Position numbers and translations under genes: made by a program
Origin: Roseiarcus sp963824475
GTDB taxonomy: Bacteria > Pseudomonadota > Alphaproteobacteria > Rhizobiales > Beijerinckiaceae
Reading direction: 5' to 3'
DNA length: 64,000 nt
NCBI GenBank assembly: GCA_963824475.1
Contig: CAWGPR010000002.1
Coordinates: forward strand, 248,001 to 312,000
Part shown: in pieces, positions 8,303 to 17,500 of the stretch
Layout: the number at the start of each line of letters is the position of its first letter
Position numbering within the stretch: position 1 is the stretch's first letter
The notes under the pieces: model-generated
What the model saw: the letters and a program-made list of their open reading frames with translations, nothing else
The model's database searches: none
What the model was told of the DNA's origin: nothing

Positions 8303-9742
8303 TCAACGCTCCGGCTGCACTTCGATAATGCCGGCGCGCACTGCGGCCTTCATTGCCGCGTGATCCCGCTCGGCCTGGTCGGCGTAGGCGAGCGCGAACT
8401 TGCCCATCGCTTCGTCGAAGACATCCTGTTTGCCGAGATAGCCGCTGATCATCCAGGGGTCGCCCGCTTTCGCATGCGCGCGGGCGAGAGCCCAGGCGCA
8501 TGCTTGGCCGTATATCGAAAGCGTTTCGGCGTCGAAGGTCTCAACCAGCGCGCTCAGCTTCACGTCCCGCAATTGGCGCACGTAGAAATGCTGTCCCTTC
8601 GCGCCGGTGGTCCAGCCGAGGAACATGTCCGAAGCGGGCTGCATAAGCCGTTGGCCCTTCACCACCCGCTCACCGTGGTGGTTGTAGGCGCTCTTGCCCG
8701 CATACGACTCCAACACGGAGGCGTTGGCCTGCTTGAACTGTAGGAAGAGCGGATGCTCCGCAACGGACATCATCAGGGCGACCATGCAGAGGGTGCCAAC
8801 GCTACCGATGCCGACCACCTTCACCGCTGCATCCACGAGCCGGTAGCGGTCCAGCAGGGCGCGCCGATCCTCGGGCAGCGTTTCCCGGTACTTCGTCAGT
8901 CCGTGCTTGAGTATGTCCATATAGCCGGCGGAGTTCAACTCCTCCTGATGAAAAATCGTTGGCGGGGCATCGTGGATACGGGGCGTCTCGCCGACAACTT
9001 CAACCAGCTTCGGAAATACGAGTTCCGAACTGCTGCGCGACATCGCCTTGGCGATTCGCCGGCTGGCGACCGCTTTCAGATCCTTCGGCAACAACGCCAG
9101 GAAGTCGCTGTCATCGATGCGGGCATACCAGATGTCGAGCACGTCCATGTCGGTAAAGGTCCGCATGTGCGTGCGGTAGCTGCGCGCGGCGGCAACCGCC
9201 GCGTCTCGGCCGTCTCCGTCGCGCAAACCGTTGGCGCGGGCCGCAAGGACCAACGATGCCACGAGCCGCTTGAGATCCCACTCCCACGGCGCCGGCAACG
9301 TTTCGTCGAGGTCGTTGATATCGAAGATCAGCCGGCGCTCCGGCGTGGCGAAACCGCCGAAGTTCATGAGATGAGCGTCGCCGCACGCCTGAACACGGAT
9401 GCCCGTTGCCGGCGTGTGGGCAAGGTCTGCCGCCATGACAGCCGCCGATCCGCGATAGAAGGTGAACGGGGAGGTCAGCATCCGCCCATAGCGAAGAGGC
9501 ACGAGTTCGGGCAGCCGGGTCGCATCAGCGGCGTGCAGGATCTCGATCGGGTCAAATCGCCGCGCCGGCGCTCTCCACCCCGCGTGTTCAACGCGCGGCG
9601 TCCTGTCACGCAAAGCCTTGCCGGCAGCGATGCGGCCGGCCGGGGACAGCCATGGTCGCTGGGCCGTCGACCCCTCGCTCGCCGCCTCATTCTTGTGGCG
9701 AGCCTGCGCGTCGGTCGTAGGTCGCTTCACCACCACTGGCAT
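8303..9742 (-). CDS. DUF2252 family protein
   Basis: 479 residues. The family signature is visible: R-FDPIEIL near residue 63, then PLRYGRMLTSPFTFYRGSA, CGDAHLMNFG and FDINDLDETLPAPWEWDLKRL. The family has a protein-kinase/aminoglycoside-phosphotransferase-like fold, with GDAHLMNFG matching the catalytic-loop HGDxHxxN pattern and DINDLDE the metal-binding segment. The substrate is unknown. Length is normal for the family. It is a stand-alone gene on the same strand as its neighbours. Confidence 0.85.
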   Translation of the reverse strand: MPVVVKRPTTDAQARHKNEAASEGSTAQRPWLSPAGRIAAGKALRDRTPRVEHAGWRAPARRFDPIEILHAADATRLPELVPLRYGRMLTSPFTFYRGSAAVMAADLAHTPATGIRVQACGDAHLMNFGGFATPERRLIFDINDLDETLPAPWEWDLKRLVASLVLAARANGLRDGDGRDAAVAAARSYRTHMRTFTDMDVLDIWYARIDDSDFLALLPKDLKAVASRRIAKAMSRSSSELVFPKLVEVVGETPRIHDAPPTIFHQEELNSAGYMDILKHGLTKYRETLPEDRRALLDRYRLVDAAVKVVGIGSVGTLCMVALMMSVAEHPLFLQFKQANASVLESYAGKSAYNHHGERVVKGQRLMQPASDMFLGWTTGAKGQHFYVRQLRDVKLSALVETFDAETLSIYGQACAWALARAHAKAGDPWMISGYLGKQDVFDEAMGKFALAYADQAERDHAAMKAAVRAGIIEVQPER

Positions 9743-9842
9743 ATTTTCGTCCTCGACCGTCGAGAATCGGTCAGAGTATCGGATTCAATCTCCGTTATTC
9801 GCCTGATGCGCATCGGCGCCTCCATGCCGCTAAAGCTGGAGA

Positions 9843-12167
9843 TCAGAGGTTCAGGGTCAAAGGGCCTAGCCCGCGCGAGACGCAGACCAGCATCTTCTTG
9901 CCTTCAGCCCGCTCCGCGGCTGAGAGGACGGAGTCGCGATGGATGATCTTGCCCGATAGAACGCCAACTTCGCACGTGCCGCAGCTGCCAGCGCGACAGC
10001 CGAACGGAACCTCGATGCCAGCGTGCTCAAGACAATCCAAGAGGTGCTCGGTCGCGCCGACCTTGATGGTCTTGCCGGCATTTTGGCAGACCGCGTCGAA
10101 CGGCTCATCGCCTTTATGGGTCTCGGCGCCGAAGCGCTCGACATGAATTGACTCGGGCGGCCAGCCCAGCGCCTCCGCCGCGTTGATCGCGGCGTCCATC
10201 AGTCCCGGAGGACCGCAGGTGTAGAGGTGCGTCCCCTCCGGCTGCCGACGGATGAGCGCAGGGATATCGAGTTTCTGCCCCAAACTGTCATCGTAGAGAT
10301 GGACGTTCGGGTCGTTCTGGAACCCCAGGAACGGGACGAAGGCGGCCGATTCCGCGTTGCGGAAGGTGTAATGCAGCTCGACGCGCTGTTCGAGGAGCTT
10401 GAGATGCGTTCGGTGGGCCAGTAACGGCGTGATGCCGATGCCCCCCGCAATCAAGAGATGCTTGACCGCGCTTTCCGCCGAGGGGAAGCAATTCGCCGGC
10501 ACCGAGATCGTGAGTTCGCCGCCTCGCGTCACTTTCTCGTGCAAGTACTTCGAACCCCCTTTGGAGTTCGTCGCGAGCTGCACCCCGATGAAATAGCCCA
10601 GGCTCTGGTTGTAGCCGCCATTGATCAGCGAGTAGCTGTTTCTGAACACTTTCCCGCCGTCTCTCATATGGACCACGATGTGGCTGCCCGGCGTGAATTT
10701 CGGCAAAAGGCCTCCGGTCGGGTGGGTCAGCGCGAACACTTTGGTCGTCGTGCTCACCTGCCAGATCTGGGCGACTCGCACGCTCGTGATCTGGCGCTTG
10801 TCCAGTCCCAGCTGCTGGTCGGACATGGCGGCGAGCTTCTCCGCTGTGGCCGCTTCTTTGACGACGCTGTCCGCCGGCGCCGGCGCAGCCGTTTTCGCCG
10901 GACGCCGCTCCATGGTGACTGGCAGCTGGTCGAACCCCCGCAGGCCCATCTGCTTGGTGAATTGAGGCGGACCTTTGCGCGCGAAGGACGTGACGCGCGC
11001 GAACCACTCCTCATAGGCGACGCGCGCCTCGAGGCGGGCGAGCGGCTGGCCGATGCACTGGTGATTGCCGCTGCTCATGCTGAGGACGCGCGGAATGGTG
11101 CGGCGAACGTCGAAGACCTCCGGATTCTCGAAGACCGCTTCGTCATGATTGGCCGAACTGACAAGCTGGGCGACCACGCAGCCCGCCGGGACCTTCACCC
11201 CTGCGACCTCCACGTCCCGAAGCGCCTTGCGCTGCAGGAAGACGACAGGGCCATTGAACCTCAGGGCCTCCTCGAACGCATTCGCGGCGAGCGACAGGTC
11301 GTCGGAGACGAGGCGCATCTGCTCCGGATTTTCCAGCAGGCAATCCAATGTCAACGCGATTGCCTGCGTCGTCAGATCATTGCCCGCGATCATGGCGAGC
11401 TTCATGAGGGTCAGCGCTTCACGTTCGGTCAGCTTGTCGCCGCCCTCCGCGGCCTGGATGAGATAGGTAACCAGATCTCGTCCGGGCGACTTGCGACGCT
11501 CCTCAATCTTCTCCTTGAGAAACGCCTCCATATCCTTCGCGTCGCGCGCGATCTCTTCGTAGCGCTTCTGCCGCGCCGCATCATCCTTAATGGCGTGGGC
11601 CGTGTTGCCGCCCATCATCGAATTGGCCCAGCGCGAGAACGTCTCCACCATCGAGGCGTCGACGCCCAAAAGGCCCGACATCACCGTCGAGGGAAGCGGA
11701 AGAGCGAACCCATGGAGGAAGTCGCACTCGGCGCCCTTCGCCAGGATGTCGTCGATGAGCTTGCGGGTGATTTCCCGCGTGTGCGGCTCCATCGCAGCCA
11801 CGCGCTCGGGCGTGAAGGCCTGTTGCATGAGCGCCCGGACCCGCGTGTGCTTCGGCGGGTCTTCCCGCAAAAGGGTGTCGATCTTGGTCTCTTCCTCGGC
11901 GCCCGGCACAGGCTCCGAGCGCGCGAAGGCCGCTGAGAATGTCCTGAAGTCTCGGAGAATCGCGTCGCAGTCGGCCCACTTCAGGAAACCGATGACGCCG
12001 ATCGGCTCGACGCGGCAGACCGGCCCCTTGGCGCGCAACTCGGCCAACAGCCGGTTGCCCTCCCTAGTGAAATTGGGGTTGCTGACGTCGAGAACCGGCA
12101 GCGCGTCGAACCCGGCCGGGACCGGGTTGCTCGCGCCAGTCGCTACACTCTGCTGTCCTTCTGACAT
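9843..12167 (-). CDS. Self-sufficient cytochrome P450 fused to phthalate-reductase-type FMN/[2Fe-2S] reductase (CYP116B-like)
   Basis: 774 residues, three modules. Residues 1-410 are a P450: I-helix AGNDLTT (261-267), ExxR (EALR, 300-303) and the heme-ligand loop SGNHQCIGQPLA with Cys371. About 445-660 is a ferredoxin-reductase-like part with the flavin motif NSYSLING and the nucleotide motif GGIGITPLL. The last ~90 residues are a plant-type ferredoxin with CRAGSCGTC and a fourth Cys (MLVCVSR). Such fusions take electrons from NADPH through FMN and the iron-sulfur centre to the heme and hydroxylate small substrates. The ATG is preceded by AAGGAGGCC. It lies directly upstream of no other gene but follows bdhA and adc in order on the same strand. 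Confidence 0.9.
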   Translation of the reverse strand: MSEGQQSVATGASNPVPAGFDALPVLDVSNPNFTREGNRLLAELRAKGPVCRVEPIGVIGFLKWADCDAILRDFRTFSAAFARSEPVPGAEEETKIDTLLREDPPKHTRVRALMQQAFTPERVAAMEPHTREITRKLIDDILAKGAECDFLHGFALPLPSTVMSGLLGVDASMVETFSRWANSMMGGNTAHAIKDDAARQKRYEEIARDAKDMEAFLKEKIEERRKSPGRDLVTYLIQAAEGGDKLTEREALTLMKLAMIAGNDLTTQAIALTLDCLLENPEQMRLVSDDLSLAANAFEEALRFNGPVVFLQRKALRDVEVAGVKVPAGCVVAQLVSSANHDEAVFENPEVFDVRRTIPRVLSMSSGNHQCIGQPLARLEARVAYEEWFARVTSFARKGPPQFTKQMGLRGFDQLPVTMERRPAKTAAPAPADSVVKEAATAEKLAAMSDQQLGLDKRQITSVRVAQIWQVSTTTKVFALTHPTGGLLPKFTPGSHIVVHMRDGGKVFRNSYSLINGGYNQSLGYFIGVQLATNSKGGSKYLHEKVTRGGELTISVPANCFPSAESAVKHLLIAGGIGITPLLAHRTHLKLLEQRVELHYTFRNAESAAFVPFLGFQNDPNVHLYDDSLGQKLDIPALIRRQPEGTHLYTCGPPGLMDAAINAAEALGWPPESIHVERFGAETHKGDEPFDAVCQNAGKTIKVGATEHLLDCLEHAGIEVPFGCRAGSCGTCEVGVLSGKIIHRDSVLSAAERAEGKKMLVCVSRGLGPLTLNL

Positions 12168-12221
12168 TGATGGCCTCCTTGCGGTTCGGACCGCGCTCTA
12201 CGAATGCTTCAGAGGAACCGG

Positions 12222-13004
12222 CTACTGCATGAACCATCCGTGGCTGACCACCATCGACTGCCCGGTCAGCGCGTTGCTCCGCGCCCCGGCGAAGAACAGC
12301 ACCGCGTCGGCGACATCCTCCGTGGTGGTGAACTGGCCGTCGACCGTGTCCTTCAGCATCACGTGCTTGATCACGTCCTCTTCACTGATGCCGAGTTCTT
12401 TGGCCTGCTCGGGGATTTGCTTGTCGACCAGAGGCGTTCGGACAAAACCGGGGCAGACGACATTGGCGCGGACGTTGTGCTCGGCGCCCTCCTTGGCGAC
12501 CACCTTGCAGAGCCCGATCAGCCCGTGCTTGGCGGTGACATAAGGGGCCTTGAGCACCGACGCTTCTTTCGAGTGCACCGAGCCCATGTAGACCACGCTG
12601 CCTGAGTTGGCCGCGTACATATGCTTCAGGCAGGCCTTGGTGGTGAGGAACGCGCCATCGAGGTGGATCGACAGCAACTTCTTCCAGTCGGAGAACGGGA
12701 AGTCGACGATCGGCTTGACGATCTGGATGCCGGCGTTGCTGACCAGGATGTCGATGCGGCCGAATTTCGCCATCGTGTCGGCCACGCCTTTTTCGACCGC
12801 GGCTTCGTCGACGACGTTCATCGCCACCGCGAAGGCGTCCGATCCTTTCGCCTTGATCTCCTTTGCGGTAGCGCCGGCAGCGTTGAGATCGAGATCCGCG
12901 ATCACCGGGATGCCGCCCTCGGAGGCGAAGCGGAGCGCGATCTCCTTGCCGATGCCGCTCGCCGCGCCGGTGACGATCGCGACTTTTCCGTCGAAGTGAG
13001 ACAT
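12222..13004 (-). CDS. bdhA: 3-hydroxybutyrate dehydrogenase (SDR family)
   Basis: 260 residues. The NAD-binding TGAASGIG motif is near residue 12, the NAG motif (SNAGIQ) in the middle, catalytic Ser in MGSVHS, and YVTAKHG supplies the YxxxK pair. The C-terminal HGWFMQ tail is characteristic of bacterial 3-hydroxybutyrate dehydrogenases. It interconverts (R)-3-hydroxybutyrate and acetoacetate with NAD in the cytoplasm, in polyhydroxybutyrate turnover. It lies 40 bp downstream of the acetoacetate decarboxylase gene, which uses the product, so the two are probably one operon. Confidence 0.88.
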   Translation of the reverse strand: MSHFDGKVAIVTGAASGIGKEIALRFASEGGIPVIADLDLNAAGATAKEIKAKGSDAFAVAMNVVDEAAVEKGVADTMAKFGRIDILVSNAGIQIVKPIVDFPFSDWKKLLSIHLDGAFLTTKACLKHMYAANSGSVVYMGSVHSKEASVLKAPYVTAKHGLIGLCKVVAKEGAEHNVRANVVCPGFVRTPLVDKQIPEQAKELGISEEDVIKHVMLKDTVDGQFTTTEDVADAVLFFAGARSNALTGQSMVVSHGWFMQ

Positions 13005-13043
13005 GCCCGAGTTCCCTTTCATTCTGCCGATAAGACGAGGCGA

Positions 13044-13796
13044 CTATTTCAAGTAATCGAACACGACGGTCCCGAGGCCGAGCGTCAGATCGGTGACATA
13101 GTGGCTGGCCGAGACCACCTCGCGGACCGGCAGTCGTGCGACATCGCACATCGCGTGTTCGAAGAGCTGGATCGCCGCCGGCCCGGACCAAGCGCCTTTT
13201 ACGGCAACGTCCTCGCAGTGGTAGCGCACCAGTTCGCAGATGCGCGGCGTGCAATCGACATGCGGAATGATCTTGATCATGAAGTTGGGTCGCCCGAGGC
13301 CCTTCAGTATGGGCGCGGGATCGATCTCGTGATGCTTGTAGCCCATCGTGGCCGCCACACAGAGCACCGAGCCATAGTGCAGCGTGCAGACGACGGTCTC
13401 GCTTTCATGCGAGATCTTCGGACTGGCCAGCTTCTTCGGGAATCCCCAGATTTCGCGCCCGCCAGCGATCGGCGAGTTGTCGTCGAGGTACATGGCGTGC
13501 ACGTAGCTGCCTTCCTGCACCGCGCCGGCGGGGTCCCGAAAGCGCACTGGGATGACCTGGCCGGTCTCGGTGTAGTCGCCGAACCCAGTGGAATCGGGCA
13601 TGCGGATGAATTCATACGCGACCGTGTCGGACGCTGGCTCCAACGGCTCCGGCACCACCGCTCGCAATTCGTCAGGATCCGTACGGTACGTGATGACGAC
13701 AAACTCGCGGTTGTAGAATTTATAGGGCCCTTTCGGATAAGCGGGGTCGTTTAGCGGCATCGCGAACGCCTTTTTGCGAACTTCAGCGAGCTTCAT
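13044..13796 (-). CDS. adc: Acetoacetate decarboxylase
   Basis: 250 residues. The ADC core is visible: GREIWGFPKKLASP with the Schiff-base Lys of the GFPKK segment, the preceding EGSYVHAMYLDD strand and the C-terminal DLTLGLGTVVFDYLK. The enzyme converts acetoacetate to acetone and CO2. The internal ATG (MKLAEVRKKAF) is chosen over one 42 bases further upstream because it matches the usual family N-terminus. It is co-directional with bdhA downstream and the patatin gene upstream, suggesting a ketone-body/PHB operon. Confidence 0.88.
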   Translation of the reverse strand: MKLAEVRKKAFAMPLNDPAYPKGPYKFYNREFVVITYRTDPDELRAVVPEPLEPASDTVAYEFIRMPDSTGFGDYTETGQVIPVRFRDPAGAVQEGSYVHAMYLDDNSPIAGGREIWGFPKKLASPKISHESETVVCTLHYGSVLCVAATMGYKHHEIDPAPILKGLGRPNFMIKIIPHVDCTPRICELVRYHCEDVAVKGAWSGPAAIQLFEHAMCDVARLPVREVVSASHYVTDLTLGLGTVVFDYLK

Positions 13797-13867
13797 GACA
13801 TTTGTCTCCGGATTGGCGATGGCGCTGCGCGAGAACAAACCGAGAGGTGACGGAGAACCTCCTCATG

Positions 13868-15046
13868 CTACTCGCGGCCTTGCACGGCGAGATCGAAGGT
13901 GAACACGCCGTCGCTTCCGTTCGGGCGTTGGAGCACCTCTGGGTGACGCAGCGTGCGCACCGCGTCGCTGTATCCTGAGCTCCAGTGTTCCTCCATCGTT
14001 CGGCGTGAGAACTCGTAGTCTTTCGATGTTCCCTCGTAAGTCTTCGAGTGGTAAATGAGTTGGATCAAGTTGTAGACTTTCTCGTCGGCTTCGCTTGCGA
14101 GGATTTCCGCCTCAGGGGTTTGCCGTAGGTCTTTCGGGAGCTTTTCGAGGACTTTGGCGGCCGCGTGACGGATCTGCTGCTTTCTCTTAAACTGGTCCGT
14201 CGCAGCCCTCGTGCGGCTCGAAAAGCGGATGTCCTTCTGGCGCAACTCTGACTCCATGAGGTTGCGTGGAAACTCGCCGCTGGCGCTCCAGAGATCGATC
14301 TGGAAGGCCAGCGTATCCTGACGCGGTCTGCTGTCGAGCACCCACTGCAGAGGCGTATTCGACACGAGGCCGCCGTCCCAATACTGCTCGCCGTCGATCT
14401 CGGTCGCTGGAAACCCGGGCGGCAGCGAGCCGCTGGCCATCACATGCGCCGCGCCGATCTGATGCGTGGTGTTGTCGAAATAGACGAAGTTGCCGGTGCG
14501 GACGTTCACAGCGCCGACGCTGAAACGCATCGCGCTTTCATTGATCAGGTCGAAGTCCACTAGGCGCTCGAGCGTGGCTTTGAGGGGCGCCACGTCGTAG
14601 AAACTGACGGCCTCGGCGGCGCCAGGCGGATGGAGGAAAGGCGGGGGCATGCGCGGCGTGAAGAAGCCTGGAGCGCCACCCAGCAGGATGCCAAACGAGC
14701 GCATCTGATTGATGGCGATATGCATGTACTCGCCGTGGATGTTGAGGCCGGGAAGAGACGGGACCCCGAATGGCGGCGCACTGACAGTTTCCCAGAACTG
14801 TCGCAATTGCTGGACACGCTTCTCCGGCGGATTGCCGGCGATAAGGGCCGAGTTCACCGCGCCGATCGAAATCCCGGCGACCCAATCGGGATGCAGGTTC
14901 GCCTCCGCCAGCGCCTGATAGACGCCGGCTTGATACGAGCCGAGCGCGCCTCCGCCTTGAAGGATCAGCGCAACTCGCTCGAACGGCGGCCGCTCCGTGG
15001 GCACGTGGGTCTTACGTTTCGTCGGTTGGTCAGCGCACATGAACAA
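13868..15046 (-). CDS. Patatin-like phospholipase with DUF3734 C-terminus
   Basis: 392 residues. The oxyanion loop GGGALGSYQ, the nucleophile elbow GISIGA (GxSxG) and the catalytic Asp in YWDGGLVSNTP are all present within the first ~215 residues. The C-terminal part (FSRRTMEEHWSSGYSDA) fits DUF3734, found with patatins next to 3-hydroxybutyrate dehydrogenase and adc in many alphaproteobacteria. It probably hydrolyses an ester or lipid; a role in polyhydroxybutyrate metabolism is inferred from context only. Confidence 0.85.
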   Translation of the reverse strand: MFMCADQPTKRKTHVPTERPPFERVALILQGGGALGSYQAGVYQALAEANLHPDWVAGISIGAVNSALIAGNPPEKRVQQLRQFWETVSAPPFGVPSLPGLNIHGEYMHIAINQMRSFGILLGGAPGFFTPRMPPPFLHPPGAAEAVSFYDVAPLKATLERLVDFDLINESAMRFSVGAVNVRTGNFVYFDNTTHQIGAAHVMASGSLPPGFPATEIDGEQYWDGGLVSNTPLQWVLDSRPRQDTLAFQIDLWSASGEFPRNLMESELRQKDIRFSSRTRAATDQFKRKQQIRHAAAKVLEKLPKDLRQTPEAEILASEADEKVYNLIQLIYHSKTYEGTSKDYEFSRRTMEEHWSSGYSDAVRTLRHPEVLQRPNGSDGVFTFDLAVQGRE

Positions 15047-15102
15047 TGCTTTGGGTTAACTGAGGGAATGGAACGTGTCCTACGTCCGTTATGTGTCAGT
15101 TG

Positions 15103-15495
15103 TTATGTGTCGGTCTCAGGCGGCCCGAATGCCGCGAGGTCTTTCTGGTAGATCGCGAAAATATTGCCCTCAGGATCAGCGAGCACGGCGTACCAGGCCG
15201 TGTTCGGCACCGCGGTCCTCGGCCGCAGCACAACCGCCCCGAGCCGCTCGGCGTCGGCGACGGCGTCGTCAAGCGACGCCACATGGACATAATGGACCCA
15301 ACTGCGAGCGCCGCCGACGGGACGATAGGTCAGCCCGCCGACGAAGGCGTGCGGCGTCCCAGCCTCGGTGTCGATCCGCCAGTAGTCCGGCCGAGGCCCG
15401 CGCTGGAGCCGCCAGCCAAATAGCTCGCCGTAGAACTCCGCCAGCACTGCCGGATCCTCCGCATAAATCTCAAAGTGCGTCACCGCGCCAGGCAC
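15103..15495 (-). CDS. VOC (glyoxalase/bleomycin-resistance fold) family protein
   Basis: 130 residues. It begins THFEIYAEDPAVLAEFYGELFGW, the first beta-alpha-beta unit of a vicinal oxygen chelate domain, and ends with DPEGNIFAIYQKD, the usual metal-ligand strand with Glu. The N-terminal His (THFEI), mid-protein HYVHV and DPEGN positions could supply metal ligands. The substrate is unknown. It is transcribed toward the patatin gene on the same strand and lies back to back with the AraC regulator. Confidence 0.82.
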   Translation of the reverse strand: MPGAVTHFEIYAEDPAVLAEFYGELFGWRLQRGPRPDYWRIDTEAGTPHAFVGGLTYRPVGGARSWVHYVHVASLDDAVADAERLGAVVLRPRTAVPNTAWYAVLADPEGNIFAIYQKDLAAFGPPETDT

Positions 15496-15827
15496 TGCTC
15501 GCGCTCCAGCATTGTCTAAGTTCGTATTCTTTGTCTTTTGGAAGTGGAGCTACAAGACGTTACGGTGTACTACCTCACATCTAGCCTGATTGCTCTCGGG
15601 TCGATGCGGATAATCTAGACAAGACGCGTCGAAGGTGGCTTGCGATTTCACGACAGGCGCAGCAAAAAACACTGGTAAAAAAATGAGCACGACCGGCTTC
15701 GGCTGCCGGGTTGCGATTTCGCGACAACCGGACCAGAATTGAAGTTGATATTTTTGCTCTTTTGATTGCGCCGTGTCTCCTAGGGTTCACGCACGCTCTG
15801 GACGCGCGCACGGGGGGTGGCGGAGGC
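15496..15827. other. Divergent intergenic region, no gene seen
   Basis: About 330 relatively AT-rich bases between the VOC gene and the AraC-type regulator. They probably hold the divergent promoters. A short purine run (AAAAAACACTGGTAAAAAAA type) lies near 15662-15682. No structured RNA or coding frame was recognised. Confidence 0.4.
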
Positions 15828-16859
15828 GTGCCAGAGGGACAGCAGCGTGTGGGGGTCCTGGCGGAGGCGCCCAAGCTCCTGAAAGAGCTTGGCGCCGATC
15901 CTGTCGAGGTTGCGGCAAGCGTCGGGATCGACGTTCGCTTGCTCGACGATCCGGAGAATATGATCCCTTTCACCGTGGCAGCTAGGCTCCTTCAGGAGGC
16001 GGCGGCGCGAACGGGATGCGCGCATTTCGGTCTTCTGGTCGGTCAATGTGGCGACACCAGAAGCCTCGGGCTCGTCGGTCGATTGATGCGCAACGCCCCG
16101 ACCTTTGGCCGCGCATTGCAGGACCTCGTCGATAATCAGCGTCGGTACATCCGGGGCGCCGCGGTTTATCTTATCGCCCGCGACGGCGTGGCCTGGATCG
16201 GCTATGCGGTCTACCAGCCGGGAACCGAGGGCGCCGATCATTTGCGCGATGGCGCAGCCGCCATCGGCTTCAACATGATGCGGGAACTCTGCGGAGCCTT
16301 GCCGGACGAAGTGCTCCTGTCTCGGCGGCAGCCAACCGACCCCCGACCTTATCGCCGTTTCTTTCGGGTCCCCGTCCGTTTCGATGCCGAGCAATCGGCC
16401 CTCATCTTCCCGGCGCGCGAGCTCGGACGCCCGGTGCCGGGCGCCGATTTCCGTATGCGCGCGACTCTGGAAGAAGCGGTCGCGAAATATTGGACGGTCG
16501 CCCTTCCCAACGTCACCGACCAGGTCGTCCGGATGCTCCACCCGCGTGTCCTGTTCGGCGACTTCACGCTGGAGGCGGTGGCGGACCGCCTGAGGATGCA
16601 TCCGCGGACGCTCAACCGCCGCCTGCGCGCGGAGCGCACGACATTCCGCAAGCTTTTGAACAAAGCTCGCTTTGACACGGCCCGGCAGCTGCTCGCCGGC
16701 ACTCGTATGGACGTGAGCGGGATTTCCGGCGCGTTGGGCTACGCCGAAACCAGCGCATTCACCCATGCCTTCCATCACATGGCCGGGACGTCGCCGGCTG
16801 AATGGCGGGCCGGACTGGCGGAAGCTGCGCTCACGACGTCGGCCGCGGCCGACGCCTGA
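15828..16859 (+). CDS. AraC-family transcriptional regulator with OruR/ArgR-type sensor domain
   Basis: 343 residues from a GTG chosen because the preceding in-frame sequence does not look like protein. The N-terminal ~190 residues match the arabinose-binding-like domain of OruR-type regulators (VAASVGIDVRLLDDPENMIPF, then RTGCAHFGLLVGQ). The C-terminal ~95 residues are an AraC DNA-binding domain with two HTH motifs (TLEAVADRLRMHPRTLNRRL and ISGALGYAETSAFTHAFHHMAGTSP split around a linker). The target is unknown; the nearest divergent gene is the VOC protein. Confidence 0.85.
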   Translation: MPEGQQRVGVLAEAPKLLKELGADPVEVAASVGIDVRLLDDPENMIPFTVAARLLQEAAARTGCAHFGLLVGQCGDTRSLGLVGRLMRNAPTFGRALQDLVDNQRRYIRGAAVYLIARDGVAWIGYAVYQPGTEGADHLRDGAAAIGFNMMRELCGALPDEVLLSRRQPTDPRPYRRFFRVPVRFDAEQSALIFPARELGRPVPGADFRMRATLEEAVAKYWTVALPNVTDQVVRMLHPRVLFGDFTLEAVADRLRMHPRTLNRRLRAERTTFRKLLNKARFDTARQLLAGTRMDVSGISGALGYAETSAFTHAFHHMAGTSPAEWRAGLAEAALTTSAAADA

Positions 16860-17035
16860 ACGGGTTGGGATCATGGAATGATCAACGGACCGGGACGGTG
16901 CCGCGAAGTGGCAACCGCCTTAATCAAACCCGGCCGCTGGCGTCAACCCGGCGCATGTCGTATCTTTGAGCGCCTGCGAATTTCCCCGGAGAACCGGAAT
17001 GCCCGGCCGACGCACAGCGTTTGCGGCTTAGTGGA

Positions 17036-17500
17036 GTGCCTCTGTCCGCTGCCGAGTTGCCACTCGACACAACCGCTCACGTGGTTCAGGTGGCGCTAAC
17101 GCCGGTCTTCCTGCTCTCCGGCATTGGCGTCCTCCTCAATTTGTTCAATACGCGGCTCGCCGACGTCTCCGCGCATATCGCGCACACAACGGAATTGTTG
17201 GCGGCGGACGCTCAAGGGGATGGCGCGCCCCGGCTGCGCGTTCATCTCCGACGGCTCGGACAGCGGATCGTGGTTCTCGACACGGCGATGATCCTCGGCG
17301 CGCTGGCGGGCGCGAGCACATGCGCCGCAGCGTTTACCCTCTTTGTCGGGGCGTTGCGAGAGGGCGCCGCCGCAACGGGGCTGTTCTTTCTCTTCGGCGT
17401 AGCCCTGACTTGCACCGTTTGCGCTCTCAGCGCGTTCATTGCGGATAGCCTGCTAGCCTGGCACGGGTTGAACAGGGAAGGCCCGCTGCCGCATATGTAG
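17036..17500 (+). CDS. DUF2721 membrane protein
   Basis: 154 residues with three hydrophobic segments: VALTPVFLLSGIGVLLN at the start, then AMILGALAGASTCAAAFTLFVG and GLFFLFGVALTCTVCALSAF. The FLLSGIGVLLNLFNTRLADV segment is characteristic of DUF2721. The GTG at 17036 is preferred to a TTG 15 bases upstream because a GTGGA stretch sits just before it. Function is unknown. Confidence 0.72.
   Translation: MPLSAAELPLDTTAHVVQVALTPVFLLSGIGVLLNLFNTRLADVSAHIAHTTELLAADAQGDGAPRLRVHLRRLGQRIVVLDTAMILGALAGASTCAAAFTLFVGALREGAAATGLFFLFGVALTCTVCALSAFIADSLLAWHGLNREGPLPHM

Noticed and set aside
8753..9946. Long plus-strand frame of 397 codons
   Set aside because: Antisense to the DUF2252 gene, with shadow-type composition.
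10458..11936. Long plus-strand frame of 492 codons
   Set aside because: It is fully antisense to the P450 fusion, has His/Arg/Leu-rich composition and no domain. It is a mirror frame of a GC-rich gene.
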